NCBI RefSeq assembly: GCF_011075055.1
Contig: NC_058148.1
Span: forward strand, 14,687,969-14,751,968
Reading direction: 5' to 3'
Origin: Mangifera indica
Lineage: Eukaryota; Streptophyta; Magnoliopsida; Sapindales; Anacardiaceae
Length of the DNA: 64,000 nt
Shown: positions 28,951 through 42,117 of the stretch, piece by piece
Position numbering within the stretch: the first letter of the stretch is position 1
Layout: every line of letters starts with the position of its first letter
Made by a program: the position numbers and the translations under genes
The notes under the pieces: model-generated
The model's database searches: none
Seen by the model: the letters and a program-made list of their open reading frames with translations, nothing else
What the model was told of the DNA's origin: nothing

Positions 28951-31369
28951 ATGGCCAGTACCGATAGTGCTGCTTTGCGCAAGCCTTATCAGGCAGCCCT
29001 GAACGACGATTGGAAATCTCTGAAGGACTTCTACGAGAAACGTTCTAATTTGCTGTCATTTCCTGTAACGCCCGCCGCGGACAATGCGTTTCACTTGGCA
29101 GTGTTCAGCAAAAGCAGTGAACCCCTTAAATCTTTACTTGATTTTTCCAAAGGTAAAGATATTATTATGTATTCCTATTTAGAAAAAAATGGCTACGGGA
29201 ACACACCTCTTCATGAGGCTGCAGCCAATGGGAACCTGAAGGCCGTAATGGCCTTGGTCAATCATAATAGTGAGCTCTCCAGGGAAGCAAATGTAGTGGA
29301 AAATGAGAATGAGTTCCTTGCTGCTGTGAATAAGAAAGGCGAAACTCCGCTGTTTAAAGCTGCCGCTTTTGGGAAAATAGAAGTGGTGGAGTATTTAGCT
29401 TCAAAATCATCAAAAACTGAGACCGGGAGAGGAGTATCTAAGCTTAAAGACGTTCACCGCCAAAACAAGCGCAATATGCCTGGTGCCAACGAAAAAGAAG
29501 GAATGCAGAAAGTGCCTGATGCCTCCATTCTGCACGTTGCCATCGCTGGAAACCATTTTGGTCTGTGTCTCTGCCCACCAAGCTTCTTTACTTTTGCCTT
29601 GAATTGACATATATATTCAACTGATATTTGATCTGCTAAGTTCTTTTCAAATTTTCTCAGAAACGGCTCTATATTTACTGAATCTAGATGAATCGTTAGC
29701 CACAATCAAGGACGGAAATGGCTTGAGACCTCTTAACCTACTAACAACCATGCCCTCAGCTTTTGAAAGTGGATATCGATGGGGCACATGGATACACAGA
29801 GTCTTCTATTTCTGTAAGAATATTTTCCACCTTTCTATTATTCTATTAAAGATAGTGTATGCATAAGGATATGTTAAAAACATTTTTTGTATACATCTTA
29901 TTAATTAATTCCTAAAATTTACAGACCTTCCAATCGGTGATGATGCAGATGATGGTAAAAAAGCTACTAAAAAATTTTCAAAGGGTAAAAATTTTCTTTT
30001 GTTCGATTAATTAAGGGATATTCTACATGATTTTTCTCTTCATCACTATTGCTCATTGATCACCTTCTTTTCTCCAAAACATGGATAGTATGGCTTATAT
30101 TACTGGAAAAAACATGTGCACTAGTAAGCGGTGACATCTTGGAAAAAAAGAGAAATCATAAACTTGCTTTCAAACTAGCGGAGAGACTAATAGAAAAAGA
30201 TTCTTTTTGGGAGCTGGCACCAGATTCTCAATTTGAGGAAGACGAGACTATACCTCCCACAGGAGATGCAGGAGATAATAGGCCAACCGCGTTATTGCTG
30301 GCTGCTGAAAAAGGAATAGTAGAGATTGTGGACAGGATACTAAAAGTATGTCCACAGCTAGTTGAGCAAGAAAATAATCTGAATCAGAACATATTGCATG
30401 TGGCAATTAAGCACCGTCAATATGACATCTTCAATCGTGTGAAAAATATGAAAATACCGATGACAAGGTTAGTCCGAAAGGTTGACAGATATGGCTACAC
30501 CTTTTTGCACCATGCTGCAATCGTGGAGCCAGAGAATACAAGGATTCACCCAGCGGGACCTGTATACCAACTCCAGGAAGAGATAATGTGGTATAAGGTA
30601 AGCCCCCTGCCCTCTTTCTCCTACAAGATTTTTAACTGATAAATGTGTTTAGATGTAAGTTATGTTTCCATATATGCAGCGGGTAGAGAAGATTACGCCC
30701 ACCTACTACGCCATGTTGCACGACAAGAAGGAAAACAAGACTTGCGAGGAGCTATTCAATTCGCAGCACAATGAACTACTCGGAAAAGCACAGCAATGGA
30801 TAAAAGAAACCTCTCAGTCTTGCTCTGCAGTGGCTGTTCTCGTTGCTACAGTGGTCTTCGCTGCTGCCTACACTGTACCTGGGGGTTCCAATGACAAGGG
30901 GTATCCAGTTTTCCTCAACAACAGTCTCTTCTTGCTTTTCACAATCATGGACGTTATTGCTCTGGCCTCGTCCCTGACCTCCGTTGTAATGTTTTTGTCC
31001 ATCCTCACATCGCCTTACACGTATGATGAATTCCGCCTCGAACTCCCTAGAAAACTCACAATAGGCTTCTCCTTGCTATTCATTTCGTTGGCTACAACAA
31101 TGATTGCATTCGCGGCAACATTATTGCTCATAGTTCGTTCGGAAAAGCCACATTGGACCACCACTCTCATTTATACTGCTGCTTTTTTTCCCGTCAGCAT
31201 ATTTGCACTTACGAATTTTCCCATGTATGCTGCGTTTGAGAAAACTTTGCTCAAGCTGTATCTTAGATTGTCTCAGAATCGGTGTGTCAAAAAGCCTGCA
31301 CCGCCCAAGAAGCCAGCTTCCGGACAGGGTTCCAATGCAGACCACAATAAGTCTTGTCTGCAAGTCTGA
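28951..31369 (+). CDS. ACD6-like ankyrin-repeat/PGG membrane protein, gene 1
   Basis: Five coding exons: 28951-29560, 29661-29813, 29925-29984, 30089-30597 and 30680-31369, open throughout for about 673 residues. Ankyrin repeats begin near residue 44 (DNAFHLAVFS), with NGYGNTPLHEAAANGNLKAV and KKGETPLFKAAAFGKIEVV after it. A second ankyrin group lies in exon 4 (ILHVAIKHRQYDIF). Exon 5 is the PGG domain, with AAAYTVPGG (PGG at 511-513) and four hydrophobic helices. The family includes Arabidopsis ACD6, a membrane regulator of salicylate-dependent defence; function in this plant is inferred. If intron 1 were retained, translation would stop 15 codons later. One ankyrin helix in exon 2 is eroded compared with its paralogs (NGLRPLNLL for NGQTSLHLL). 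Confidence 0.9.
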
Positions 31370-31554
31370 GGGATATATATAGACGTTGCTTTAAAGCTAA
31401 ACCTGTCTCTGACACGATAGATATTACAAATAAGTGCAACCGTGAGTGTTGGGTTTTGGATTGAGCAAGTAGTGAGGGTCACATGCAAAAATTATTTTAC
31501 TCTGTTTTAGTGGAATTTTCTTTAAACAGTCTCTGTTATTTTAACAGAGTTTTT
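31370..31554. other. 3' flank of ACD6-like gene 1
   Basis: Probable 3' UTR. It aligns with the sequence after gene 2 (from 41920), including the phrase AAATAAGTGCAACCGT. It joins abruptly to the Copia fragment of the second block at about 31555. Confidence 0.6.
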
Positions 31555-32430
31555 TATATTGATCAACTAGATATTGCGCAAGTTGTAAAGAAAGTATGCT
31601 AGAAACTTCAAGAACCAAATAAAGGGAATATGCGAGCTGTTAAGAAAATACTACCGTACCTCAAAGTCCACTAAAATTATATGTTTTTTGTGAGAGGGTA
31701 GGATGTCCTACAACTAGAAGAAGGACAATGGGGTATTGTGTATGCTTAGGAGCAAATTGCATTTCATGGTCTTTAAAGAAACAACCAACCATCTCAAGAT
31801 CAAATGTTGAGGCAAGATATAGAGCTTTGACGATTACAATAACAGAGATCACATAGATAACTTTCTCTTTTCAAAGATATTGGAATTCTACTTAGTGAAG
31901 CAACACAATTATTTTGTGACAACATGATTGCATTATATGACAGTACGACTTGCATTCCATGCAAGAACAAAACACATTGAGATAAACTATCATTTTGTGC
32001 ATGAGAAAGTTGTTGTAAGATCACTTATTACTAGATATGTTTCATCAAGTCACCAAATAGCCAATATTTTTACTAAACCATTGCCCAAGCTACCATTTCA
32101 ACATATTTGTGACAGGCTAGGAGTACATTCAATCATTTCCTCTAACTTGAGAAACGGTGAAGAGGAATGAATTACTCAAGTCAATGGCCAAGATTAGAGT
32201 CATAAATTAAGGAGATTATTTAGTATTAATTATTTTTATTCTCTCTCTATTTTTATCCTTGTTCTCTATTTGATTATCTTTTATTAATTCTCCATATATT
32301 TATCCTTTAATTTCTCATTGATTGCCTTTTCTTTAAGTTATAATTATACAACTAACCGTTGTATGACTTTCTATAAATATATTTGAAATTTCTAATTTTA
32401 AATGAGAAGAATGAAAATTATCTTTTCTAT
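31555..32430 (+). pseudogene. Copia RNase H fragment with possible LTR remnant, duplicated block B
   Basis: This is a second copy of 25430-26340, starting abruptly with the same phrase (AACTAGATATTGCGCAAG). It shows further deletions near 31665-31700 and the same RNase H end (FHARTKHIEINYHFVHEKVV, then FTKPLPKLPFQHI) to about 32170. The following 260 bp again match the 26090-26340 region. Its presence in both blocks shows that the Copia fragment was already truncated before the duplication. Confidence 0.85.
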
Positions 32431-32445
32431 ATTCTCTTTAGCAAA

Positions 32446-32757
32446 GAGCTATTCATCATGAAGCACAATGCACAACTCAGGAATGCATAGAAATGGATAA
32501 AAAAAGTTTTTGAGTCTTGCTCTACAGTGGTTGTTCTTGTTGTTACATGGTCTTCGCAGCTACTTACATTGTGCCTGGAGGTTCTAATGAACAGGGTACC
32601 TAGTTTCCTCAACAACAATCTCTTCATGTTTTTCACAATTATGGACGTTATTGTTTTGTCTTGCTCCTTGAGCTCAGTTGTAATGTTCTTGTCCATCCTC
32701 ACATCATCTTATATGTATGAAGAATTCCTCAACGAACTCCCTAAAAAACTCTCAATT
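32446..32757 (+). pseudogene. Truncated ACD6-like PGG-domain pseudogene, copy 2
   Basis: Counterpart of 26345-26685. One frame gives FLNNNLFMFFTIMDVIVLSC, then a match through the third PGG helix to ELPKKLSIG, where similarity to the intact genes stops. The PGG motif lies in another frame (YIVPGGSNEQ), so there is at least one frameshift. The frame continues to 32880 only through transposon-derived DNA. Confidence 0.85.
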
Positions 32758-32759
32758 GG

Positions 32760-33102
32760 TGAGATTTATGGATCTATCACCTTTTCTTCTTTTTTGGCCA
32801 CCAATGGAAGATGGGTGGGAAGGCTGACTCTGATTGTTGGAGAAGACACTAGAAAAAATGGAAACCCTAGGGGGAAATAAACACTTTTCAAATTTTAGAT
32901 AAAGTGAAATTGTTAGATTTTTAAACTAAGGGGAGGAATGTGATAAAATTTTATTTTTTAATTTTAATTTAGCTAAATAACATTTTTACTTTTGACCATA
33001 CTAAGAATTTTAACAAAATGATGGATATTTAGAATTTTAAAATTTTACGGATAAAAGTTTGAGAATATATTAAATCTTGAATGAGAATAAATTCTTTCAG
33101 CC
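32760..33102. mobile_element. Right half of a Mutator-like MITE, block B copy
   Basis: Matches 26690-27010 and the right half of 53719-54437. It ends in TTCTTTCAGCC, an eroded form of the CTTTGGCC terminus. It directly abuts the truncated PGG pseudogene. Confidence 0.6.
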
Positions 33103-33420
33103 TTCTCTTTATTATATTCTTACTACAAGCATCATGAACTTTATCAATTATTTAAGCGAAGTAACGAGGCTTTCAATCTTCATTTCCCAAGATAAAACCA
33201 CACTCTATATATAAAAGAATACAACATACAGCTTATCAGATTTTAGAGATCACATAGTTATTATTCTATTTACTATACGTTTGATTAAGATCTTTCTCTA
33301 GTGCATGAAAAGCATTCAAGTGAAATTGCCAAACTCTCTACTTTCAGGTGTTCATTTTTGTAAATTGTTAAAATATTACTAATTCCTTTTATAAATATAT
33401 CGAATTGTAGCGATTTTTTT
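33103..33420 (+). promoter_or_regulatory. Promoter and 5'-UTR-exon module 2
   Basis: Second copy of the module, with a TATA-like ACTCTATATATAAAAG near 33202 and the donor CTTTCAG/GTGTTC at 33348. The nearest downstream coding exon, at 39462, is more than 6 kb away because of the insertion at about 34735-39250. It would serve gene 2 only if that whole region is spliced out. Confidence 0.45.
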
Positions 33421-33756
33421 TATATTAAAGAAACCAAACTATTGTATTTTTTTTATATGAAATTGAACTTTTAAATTTTTCAGTAGAATTAATTAATTTT
33501 TTAGTATTTCTCATTGAAGATACCAAACACAAGTTAGTTTGATATCTTAAATAGAAAATAATAAAAATTTAGTTTTTACAACAAAAAAAAATTTGGTTAT
33601 TTCAATAAGAATTTTTAAAAATCCAATGTCTTCAGTTGGAAAAAACAAACTTAAGTTGTTGTGTTATATACATATATATATAAAGGTTGCACGTGGGTAT
33701 TGCTTTTTCTTTTCACATGTTAAAGCACCAGAGGATGAAGATGCACATAAGTGAGT

Positions 33757-34256
33757 GGGGGTTGATAGCTTGGATGATATTTTATTATAAAAAATGAAAT
33801 AATATATTGAAGATAAATTATATAGTAGATTATTAAATATAAATTATTAATATATTTGATAAAATTTAATAGAAATATGTATATATAAATAATTATTATG
33901 TTTAGTTAGAGGTAGTATAAAAATATTAAAATATTATTTTACCAAATATCCTTAGGCATAATTATTTTAAAATATATTTTATATTACTTGTTATATTAAT
34001 TAAAGGGAGTGTATTTTATTCATAAAAATTAATAATTAAAAATAAATTTTTAATAAAATTAAGATTACTTTAACAATATTTTAATACCTAAAGTAGAGGT
34101 AATAATTAAATTATTACCTACATTATCTGACATATTACTATTGACAATATAAGATTATCGTACTCTTATATTACTAAGAAATCAAATAAAATAATGTAAG
34201 GGACAAAAAATAGATTACCAAGATAAAATTTCTTTTCCCTCAACCAAACAGTCCCT
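33757..34256. mobile_element. Degenerate Tourist-like MITE in duplicated block B
   Basis: Counterpart of 27713-28117. The left end is GGGGTTGATAGCTTGG; the right end, CAACCAAACAGTCCC, is better preserved and gives GGGACTGTTTGGTTG in reverse complement. Confidence 0.55.
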
Positions 34257-34734
34257 ATAGAATAACAACACTTAGATGTATCTAATAATGATATACCAAA
34301 GTCTGTTTTTTATTTTTTTTTAATTTAAATGACTAAACATTCAAATTTTCTTATTTAAATGATCAAATTTTTAGATTTTATTATTGAAATGGCCAAATTT
34401 TCACTATTTTCTATTTAAAATACTAAACCGATGACTTTGCATCTAAAACGAAACAAAGTAGACCATATTAATTGTGTTTGTTCAATACAATCAATAAAAT
34501 ATACTAAAAGGTTGATTTTTTAATAGAAAAATATGAAAGTTTAAATTTTTAATAGAAAAACTTGAGACTTTAGTTATTTAAATTTAAAAAGAAAAAGTGA
34601 TACATCGATACCTATACATATTACAATTAAATTATGTGCATTTAATTTTGAGTATTGAATTAGATACATAAATAATATTTATCATATGATTGAGTGATTT
34701 TAAATAACAAAATAGATAGGTTGATACCTATGCA

Positions 34735-37700
34735 CGAGGGTTTAAAAACTGAACCAAATGATGAACTGTTTTGAGGTCTGATTCTAATCAAATCGGTTAG
34801 ACCATTTTAACCAATCGATCGAATCAAATTTTTAATTTTGTATAAGAATCTAAAAAATTTGTAATATATAATAATAAAGTATGTTTATTTTAGTTTACAA
34901 ATTCACAAATTCAAAATATATAAATTTACAGTGGAGTCCACTTATTAGTTTACAAAATAAAAGTTATTGACATATATAAGATATACATTCAGATTACATA
35001 AAATTACAATTTTTTAATAATTAAATTAACAAAGTCTTAGGTTTTAATTTTGATTTGTTATAAATATGATAAAAAATTACGGGTAAAAGATTTCATAATT
35101 AAAGAAAAGCTTAAACAGAAGAAGATGATGAACAAAGTAAATGAAAGCAGAAGAAAAATGAAAGTAGAAGAATGAAAAGAGAAAGCATGAAACATGAATT
35201 AAAATGGTTAATTGGGTGCCTAACTCTCAATTACAATGAAAGTGGGGAACTTAAATTTCCTCCAGGGCAATAAATGCAGCACACCATGCATTCCATGCAT
35301 TCACACCAAGTTTTTAAATTTTCTTTTCATGTGAAGGAGAAATCCACCGTATATAATACTTATTCTTAGATTTTTATTATTTATAGGTAATTATATTAAT
35401 TTTGTTAAAATAAACCTAGTAAAATAAAAATTAAAACAAAAAAATATAATTATTTAATGTTTTATAAAGTGAGATTGAGTGTACTAAAATTGTCTCATAA
35501 AAAATTTTACTAGAAAAATCTAATGAAATAAAATTTAGTGAAGAAAAAAAAAGTATAGTGCACATTTTCTCTAAAATGCGATAAACTTAAAAAAATTTAC
35601 TCCTTATAATGAATATTCTCTCTCTTTGTAGTGGAATTAATTTGATTGCTTGTTGAACTATAGTATACTGATGTTATACACTAACTTTTTAAATATTGAT
35701 GTTGGTAATATCTTGGTGAACAAATCTACAAGATTCTCACTAGATTGTATTCGTTTAACATCAATTTTTCTGCTCTATTAGGGCTCATAAGTGTTAGAGA
35801 ACTTTGGTAAGATATGTTTGGTTTTGTCTCCCTTAATATATCCACCTCTAATTTGGGTAATACATATTGTATTATTTTCATTTAATATAAAATAAGTGTC
35901 TATTATAGAAGGAAGACTAGATGTATTTTAGATATGATGAATAACAAATTGTAACCATATGTATTTTGGACTGACTTCATGAAGAGCTAAAATCTCTGAA
36001 TGATTTAAAGACATTGTAACCAAAGTCTGTTTGGTGGAGTGTTAGGATATCGTTGTGTGATTATAAGTAAAAACATATCTCGTACGTGAGCAAACCTTAT
36101 GAGAGTCAAAAAGAGAACCAATATTTACATATCCAACTAAATTAAGATTTTTAGGGGATTTGACATAATAGAATAATCACAAATCTTTAGTCTCACATAA
36201 ATAATGAAGTATATGTTTAATTTTGTTCCAATGGCGATGAATTGGTGTAGAGCTAAATCCCGTCAATAAATTGACTGCGAAAGATATGTTCGATTTAGTG
36301 CATTGGACCAAATATAATAGGGGTCTAATGACATTAAGTACGGTACTTTAGGACCGTATATTTTTTCATCTTTTTTACAATGAAATGAATCTTTTTTCGG
36401 ATCGAAAGACTGAACATCCATTGGGGTACTCAAAGGAGAAACGTTATCCATATTAAAACGTTTTAATAATTTTTCAATATACGCTAATTGATGGATAAGT
36501 ATTACATTTGAATTGTGCTCGATCTGTAGGTCGAGACAATATTTCGTTTTCCCTAAATCCTTCATCTCAAATTTCTTTTTTAGATATTCAACAATTTTTT
36601 AGAGCTCTTCAAGAGCCTAATTAAATTCATGTCATCAACATAAATATATCTCATATGTGAGTAGGTTTTATGAGGATCAGAAAGATAATTAACATTTACA
36701 TATCCAACCAAACTAGAATTTTTAGAGGATCTGACAGAATAGAATAATTTCAAATCTCTCATCCCACATAGGTAACAAAGTATATATTTGATTCCGTTCC
36801 AGTGGCTACAAGTTGGTGTAAAACTAAATTGGGCTAATAAATTGATTACAAAGAATATGTTCAGTCTAGTACATTGGGCCAAATATAATAAAGCTTCAAT
36901 GACATTAAGTATGATACTTCATGACCGAGTATCTTTTCATCTTCTTCTTTAGGACGAAATGAGTCATTTTTCGAATCAAGAGACTCATTAGATCTATATG
37001 ATTTAAATAATTAATAAATTTAATTTTTATGGATATTTAATAAAGATCTACTCAATGTTTATGTGTACTACAAGTACACAACCAATGACATTTACAGCCA
37101 CACTTATTGTTTTGTGGTTTACTTTGCATTATTATTTATTTTGTTATAGCCTTAGTTTACTTTGGATGGTATGACTGAGATTTTCTATTATAACCATGTT
37201 TAGATAGAAAATTATTTCATCCATGATCTTACTCACACCCACGATAACTACTTCTAATAGTTGCGTTCACTTTAGGAAACGATACAATACCTGTGAGGTG
37301 AGTTTGATGGTTTTTAACGAGAAAATATTAATTCAAAATTTTTTTTTCTGATATTGCTACTATAGGAGCATATTATTATAAAAAAATGAAAGGTAGAAAA
37401 TATTTTCTCTTCCACGTTCTCTTAATCAGGGAAAGATTTTGAGCATCGCAGAGTTATACTAAATTATAAAGTTATTGAGAGTATTATAGAATCTAATGTT
37501 CAAATTTATCTTTTAAATTCTTCCACGAATCTAGTAGATTTATTATGATATCCACATATTTAGCTTGCAATCCTTTGGGGATGTGATGTCGGTAAAATAG
37601 TGGTCTTAGATTTATCCTTATGAGATATTTTATTTAATCACATTTTCAAAACTCATAAATTCTAAGTGGAGAATTGTGTAAAAAGCCTATTTAATATTAT

Positions 37701-38062
37701 CAATCCGATTTTAGGAACTTCATGTTCAACTATTGTTATATTTATAAAACATCTAGTTTTGCAAACTATATAGATGAGTTAATCTTTAAAATATCAGGTT
37801 TAAATATTATCTCATATTTATAAAACAATTGATTTTGTAGGGAAAATATTGACATTAATTTCTGAAAACTTCAGGTTCATATATTATCCCATATTTACAA
37901 AACTTTTGATTTTGTAATTAGTATTTAGAATATTATAATATATATTTTTTATTATATTTTGAACTTCAAGTTCATATTTTTCATAATTTATACAAACTTC
38001 AAATTATAAATATGATATAATTATTATAAAATGAATACTTTGATAAAATTTAAGACTTAGGG

Positions 38063-38118
<56 letters not shown>

Positions 38119-39250
38119 TTCATTCATTCTCACGATTTTACAAATTTTAGTTACAAATTGGATACAATTATTATAATAAAAATAAATATTCAAATAATTT
38201 TTAGGATTTCAAGTTCAGATTCACAATTTTATAAACTTTTGGTTGTTAATATAATATAATTATAAATAAAAAATTGAATAAAAGATAACAATAATTAAAA
38301 CATCAATAGTTTATATTTTATAAATAGAATATTATTATAATTGAGATATTGTATTTGTAATATATAAACAAAATAATAATATAATCAAAAAATTATTAAT
38401 ATTAAAATATACTGAGGCTATTGTACTAATAATATATTATAAATATGATAAAAATTCGAATAAAGGATTTTATAATTAATGAAAAACTTACGCAGAAGAA
38501 GAAGGTGATCGAAGTAAACGAAAACAGAAGGAAAATGAAAGCAGAAGAATGAAAAGGCGAGGTAGGTAGGAAGCATGAATTAAAACGGTGGTTGGGTGCC
38601 TCAGTCTAAATTATAATTAGGGGGCTCCATGGCCACGTGGACATGATTTGATTTCTAATTCAATACATGACCAATAATGTATTATCTCATGATTAAAATA
38701 AAATGTAAATATGTGGCTAAATATTTGCCAAATGTCTTCAAATCTGACCGATTGGATAAGAGCGTTTGGATCACCAAAATAATGAAAGCAAACAACAATA
38801 AAAGGGGCCAGGCAGGTCGAATAGGCAAAGCGATTTAGCCATTGGGTAAGGAGGCTTATTAGATACTCCATCAGCAACGCCGCCAATCCTTTCACAAGCA
38901 GTGTCCCCGCCGGCGATTGCACTAGTTTCAAAACTTTGAGATCTGAAAGCTCTTTCTGCAGACAGAGCCGAAGTTGAAAAAGAAGCAACGCACGAGAAGA
39001 ACGTCGGCAGTGCAGAAGAAAGGGCTGAAGAAGAGGTGTTTTTGGTTTTGGGTTTTATTTTTCAATATATAATTTTTTAATTATAGAGGACCGGACCAGG
39101 ATGAACCGAGTTGGACCGTAAACAGAAAACAAACCGCCAGTTCAGTCCGAAAACATGCATTAAACAGGTTTTTTTAAGCGTTCAAACCCGTTTGAACTGT
39201 CAGTTCATGGTTCGGCTGGTTTGATTACCCGATCTGTCCTGTTTTGTAAA
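34735..39250. mobile_element. Composite insertion of about 4.5 kb in block B
   Basis: The repeat shared with block A is interrupted at about 34735 (after the phrase GATACCTATGCAC) and seems to resume at about 39250. The insert holds a scrambled Copia on the - strand. It also has two direct copies of a segment of about 200 bp (about 35035-35250 and 38445-38635, sharing GAAGAATGAAAAG and GGGTGCCT), which might be LTR remnants. Its outer ends are rich in GAACC/GGTT phrases. A (TA)n tract lies at 38066-38115. A 123-codon - strand frame at 38617-38988 matches nothing I recognise. Confidence 0.5.
35600..37700 (-). pseudogene. Rearranged Ty1/Copia remnant
   Basis: Reading the - strand from right to left, a gag-like zinc knuckle (a C-x-C-x-CHW-type motif followed by HK.VDLY near 37060) comes first. 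An RNase H piece follows (SHWNGIKYILCYLCG, VNYLSDPHKT; 36882-36640), then a reverse-transcriptase piece (YVDDMNLI, then MKDLGKTKYCLDLQIEH; 36650-36263), then a second RNase H piece and the polyprotein end near 35640. Reverse transcriptase should precede RNase H once, so the order shows a partial internal duplication plus loss of protease and integrase. Stops are frequent. Confidence 0.75.
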
Positions 39251-39461
39251 TCATATATATATTACAACAAAAATATATATATTGAATTTTAAATATTAAA
39301 TTGAATATATAAATAATATATTATTTAAATTATTTAATTATATAATTATATAATAATATATTACCTAAATATTTAATTAAATATTTAAAATGAGATAAGT
39401 GTAATAAATTAGTTATTATTATTATTTATTTATTTTTTTGTCTCCACCTAGGGGAAAGCAA

Positions 39462-41919
39462 ATGGACCGACGAGTCGAGATGGCCGATACCGGTAATCGT
39501 GATTCGCAGAAGCCTCCTATGCACAAGCCTTATCAGGCAGCCCTGAACGACAAATGGGAATCTCTGAAGGACTTCTACAAGGACAATGTTAGTTTGCTGT
39601 TTATTCCTGTAACGCCCGCTGGGGACAATGCGTTTCACTTGGCAGTGTTCAGCAAAAGCAGTGAACCGCTTCAATCTTTACTTGAATTTTCCAGAGGTGA
39701 TGATTTTATTAAGTACAGCTATTTAGAAAAAAATGGCTACGGGAACACACCTCTTCATGAGGCTGCAGCCAATGGGAACCTGAAGGCCGTAATGGCCTTG
39801 GACAATCATAATAGTAAGCTCCTCGAGGTAGAAAATGTAGTTGAAAATGAGAATGAGTTCCTTGCTGCTGTGAATAAGAGAGGCGAAACCCCGCTGTTTA
39901 AAGCTGCTGCTTTTGGGAAAATAGAAGTGGTGGAGTATTTAGCTCCAAAATCATTAAAAACTGAGACCAGATATATAGAAGGAAAAACGAAAGAAGTAAC
40001 TAAGCTTAAAGACGTTCACTGCCAAAGCAAACGCAATATGCCTGGTGCCACTGATAAAGAAGGAATGGAGAAAGTGCCTGATGCCTCCATTCTGCACGTT
40101 GCCATCACAGGAAACCATTTTGGTCTGTGTCTCTGCCCACCAAGCTTCTTTACTTTTGCCTTGAACTGACATATATATTCAACTGATATTTGATCTGCTA
40201 AGTTCTTTTCAAATTTTCTCAGAAACGGCTCTATATTTACTGGATCTAGATGAATCGTTAGCAACACTCAAGGACCGAAATGGCCAGACCTCTCTTCACC
40301 TACTAGCAACTATGCGCTCAGCTTTCGAAAGTGGATATCGATGGGGCACATGGATCCACAGAGTCTTCTATTTCTGTAAGAATATTTTCCTCCTTTCTGT
40401 TATTCTATTAAAGATAATATATGCATAAGGATATGTTAAAAGCATTTTTTGTACACATCTTATTGATTAATTCCTAGAATTTACAGGCCTTCCAATCAGT
40501 GATGATGCAAATGATGATAAAAAAGCTACTACAAAAATTTCGAAAGGTAAAAATTTTCTTTTGTTCGATTAATTAAGGGATATTCTACATGATTTTTCTC
40601 TTCATCACTATTACTCATTGATCACCTTCTTTTCTCCAAAACATGAATAGGGTGGCTTATATTACTGAGAAAAATATGTGCACTAGTAAGCAGTAGCATC
40701 TTGGAAAAAAAGAGAAATCATAAACTTGCTTTGAAACTAGCGGAGAGACTAATAGAAAAAGATTCTTCTTGGGAGCTGGCACCAGATTCTCAATTTGAGG
40801 AAGACCAGCCTATACCTCCCACAGGAGATGCAGGAGATAATAGGCCAACCGCGTTATTGCTGGCAGCTGAAAGAGGAATAGTAGAGATTGTGGACAGGAT
40901 ACTAGAAGAATGCCCACAGCTAGTTGAGCAAGAAAATGATATGAATGAGAACATATTGCATGTGGCAATTAAGCACCGTCAATTTGACATATTCAATCGT
41001 GTGAAAAATATGAAAATACCGATGACAAGGTTAGTCCGAAAGGTTGACAAATATGGCTGCACCATTTTACACCATGCTGCAGTCATGAGGCCACAGAATA
41101 CAAAGATTCACCCAGCCGGACCTGTGTACCAACTCCAGGAAGAGATTAAGTGGTACAAGGTAAGCCCCCTGCCCTCTTTCTCCTTCAAGATTTTTAACTG
41201 ATAAATGTGTTTATATGTAAGTTATGTTTCCATATATGCAGCGGGTAGAGAAGATTACGCCCACCCACTACGCCATGTTGCACGACGAGACTTGCGAACA
41301 GCTATTCAATTTGAATCACAATGAACTACTCGTTAAAGCACAGCAATGGATAAAAGGTACTTCTCAGTCTTGCTCTGCAGTGGCTGTTCTTGTTGCTACA
41401 GTGGTCTTCGCCGCTGCCTACACTGTACCTGGAGGTTCCAATGACAACGGGTATCCAATTTTCCTCAACAACAGTCTCTTCTTGGTTTTCACAGTCATGG
41501 ACGTTATTGCTTTGGCCTCCTCTTTGACATCCGTTGTAATGTTTTTGTCCGTCCTCTCATCGCCTTCTACGTATGATGAATTCCACCACGAACTCCCTAG
41601 AAAACTCACAGTAGCCTTCTCCTTGCTATTCATTTCTTTGGCTACAACAATGATTGCATTCGCGGCAACATTATTGCTCATAGTTCGTTTGGAAAAGCCA
41701 CGTTGGACCACCACTCTCATTTATACTGCCGCTTTTTTTCCCGTCAGCATATTTGCACTTATGAATTTTCCCGTGTATACTGCGTTTGGGAAAACTTTGC
41801 TCAAGTTGTATCGGAGATTGTCTAAGAATTGGCCTGTCAAAAAGCCGGCACCGACCAAGAATCTAGCTTCCGGACAGGGTTCCATTGCAGACCACAATAA
41901 GTATTGTCTCCAAGTCTGA
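39462..41919 (+). CDS. ACD6-like ankyrin-repeat/PGG membrane protein, gene 2
   Basis: Five exons: 39462-40122, 40223-40375, 40487-40546, 40651-41159 and 41242-41919, with the same phases as gene 1 and about 686 residues. The first ATG is 39462; the ATG at 39480 aligns with the start of genes 1 and 3, giving 680 residues, so the start is uncertain by six codons. The domain order is the same: N-terminal ankyrin repeats (GNTPLHEAAANGNLKAV, GETPLFKAAAFGKIEVV), a further repeat in exon 2 (NGQTSLHLLATM), ankyrins in exon 4, then the four-helix PGG domain (AAAYTVPGGSND). A likely acceptor, CCACCTAG/GGG, precedes the ATG, supporting a spliced 5' UTR. Closely similar to gene 1, hence a tandem duplicate. 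Confidence 0.9.
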
Positions 41920-42117
41920 GGGATATCTATAGAAGTTGCTATGAAGCTAAACGAGGAGGCTGACATGTCCCTGATGCGATAGATATTACAAATAAGTGCA
42001 ACCGTAAGTGTTGGGATTGGGATTGAGCAAGTTCTAAGGGTCACATAAAAAAACTTATTTTACTCCGTTTTTGTGGAATTTTATTTTAAACAGTCCCTGT
42101 TATTTTCGTAGAGTTTT

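Noticed and set aside
32527..32880. 117-codon frame as a small functional PGG protein
   Set aside because: It lacks the ankyrin region, has the PGG motif out of frame, and its last 40 codons are transposon sequence.
38617..38988. 123-codon antisense frame inside the 4.5-kb insertion
   Set aside because: Hydrophobic, but matches no family I know; it lies in transposon-derived DNA and may be a chance frame.
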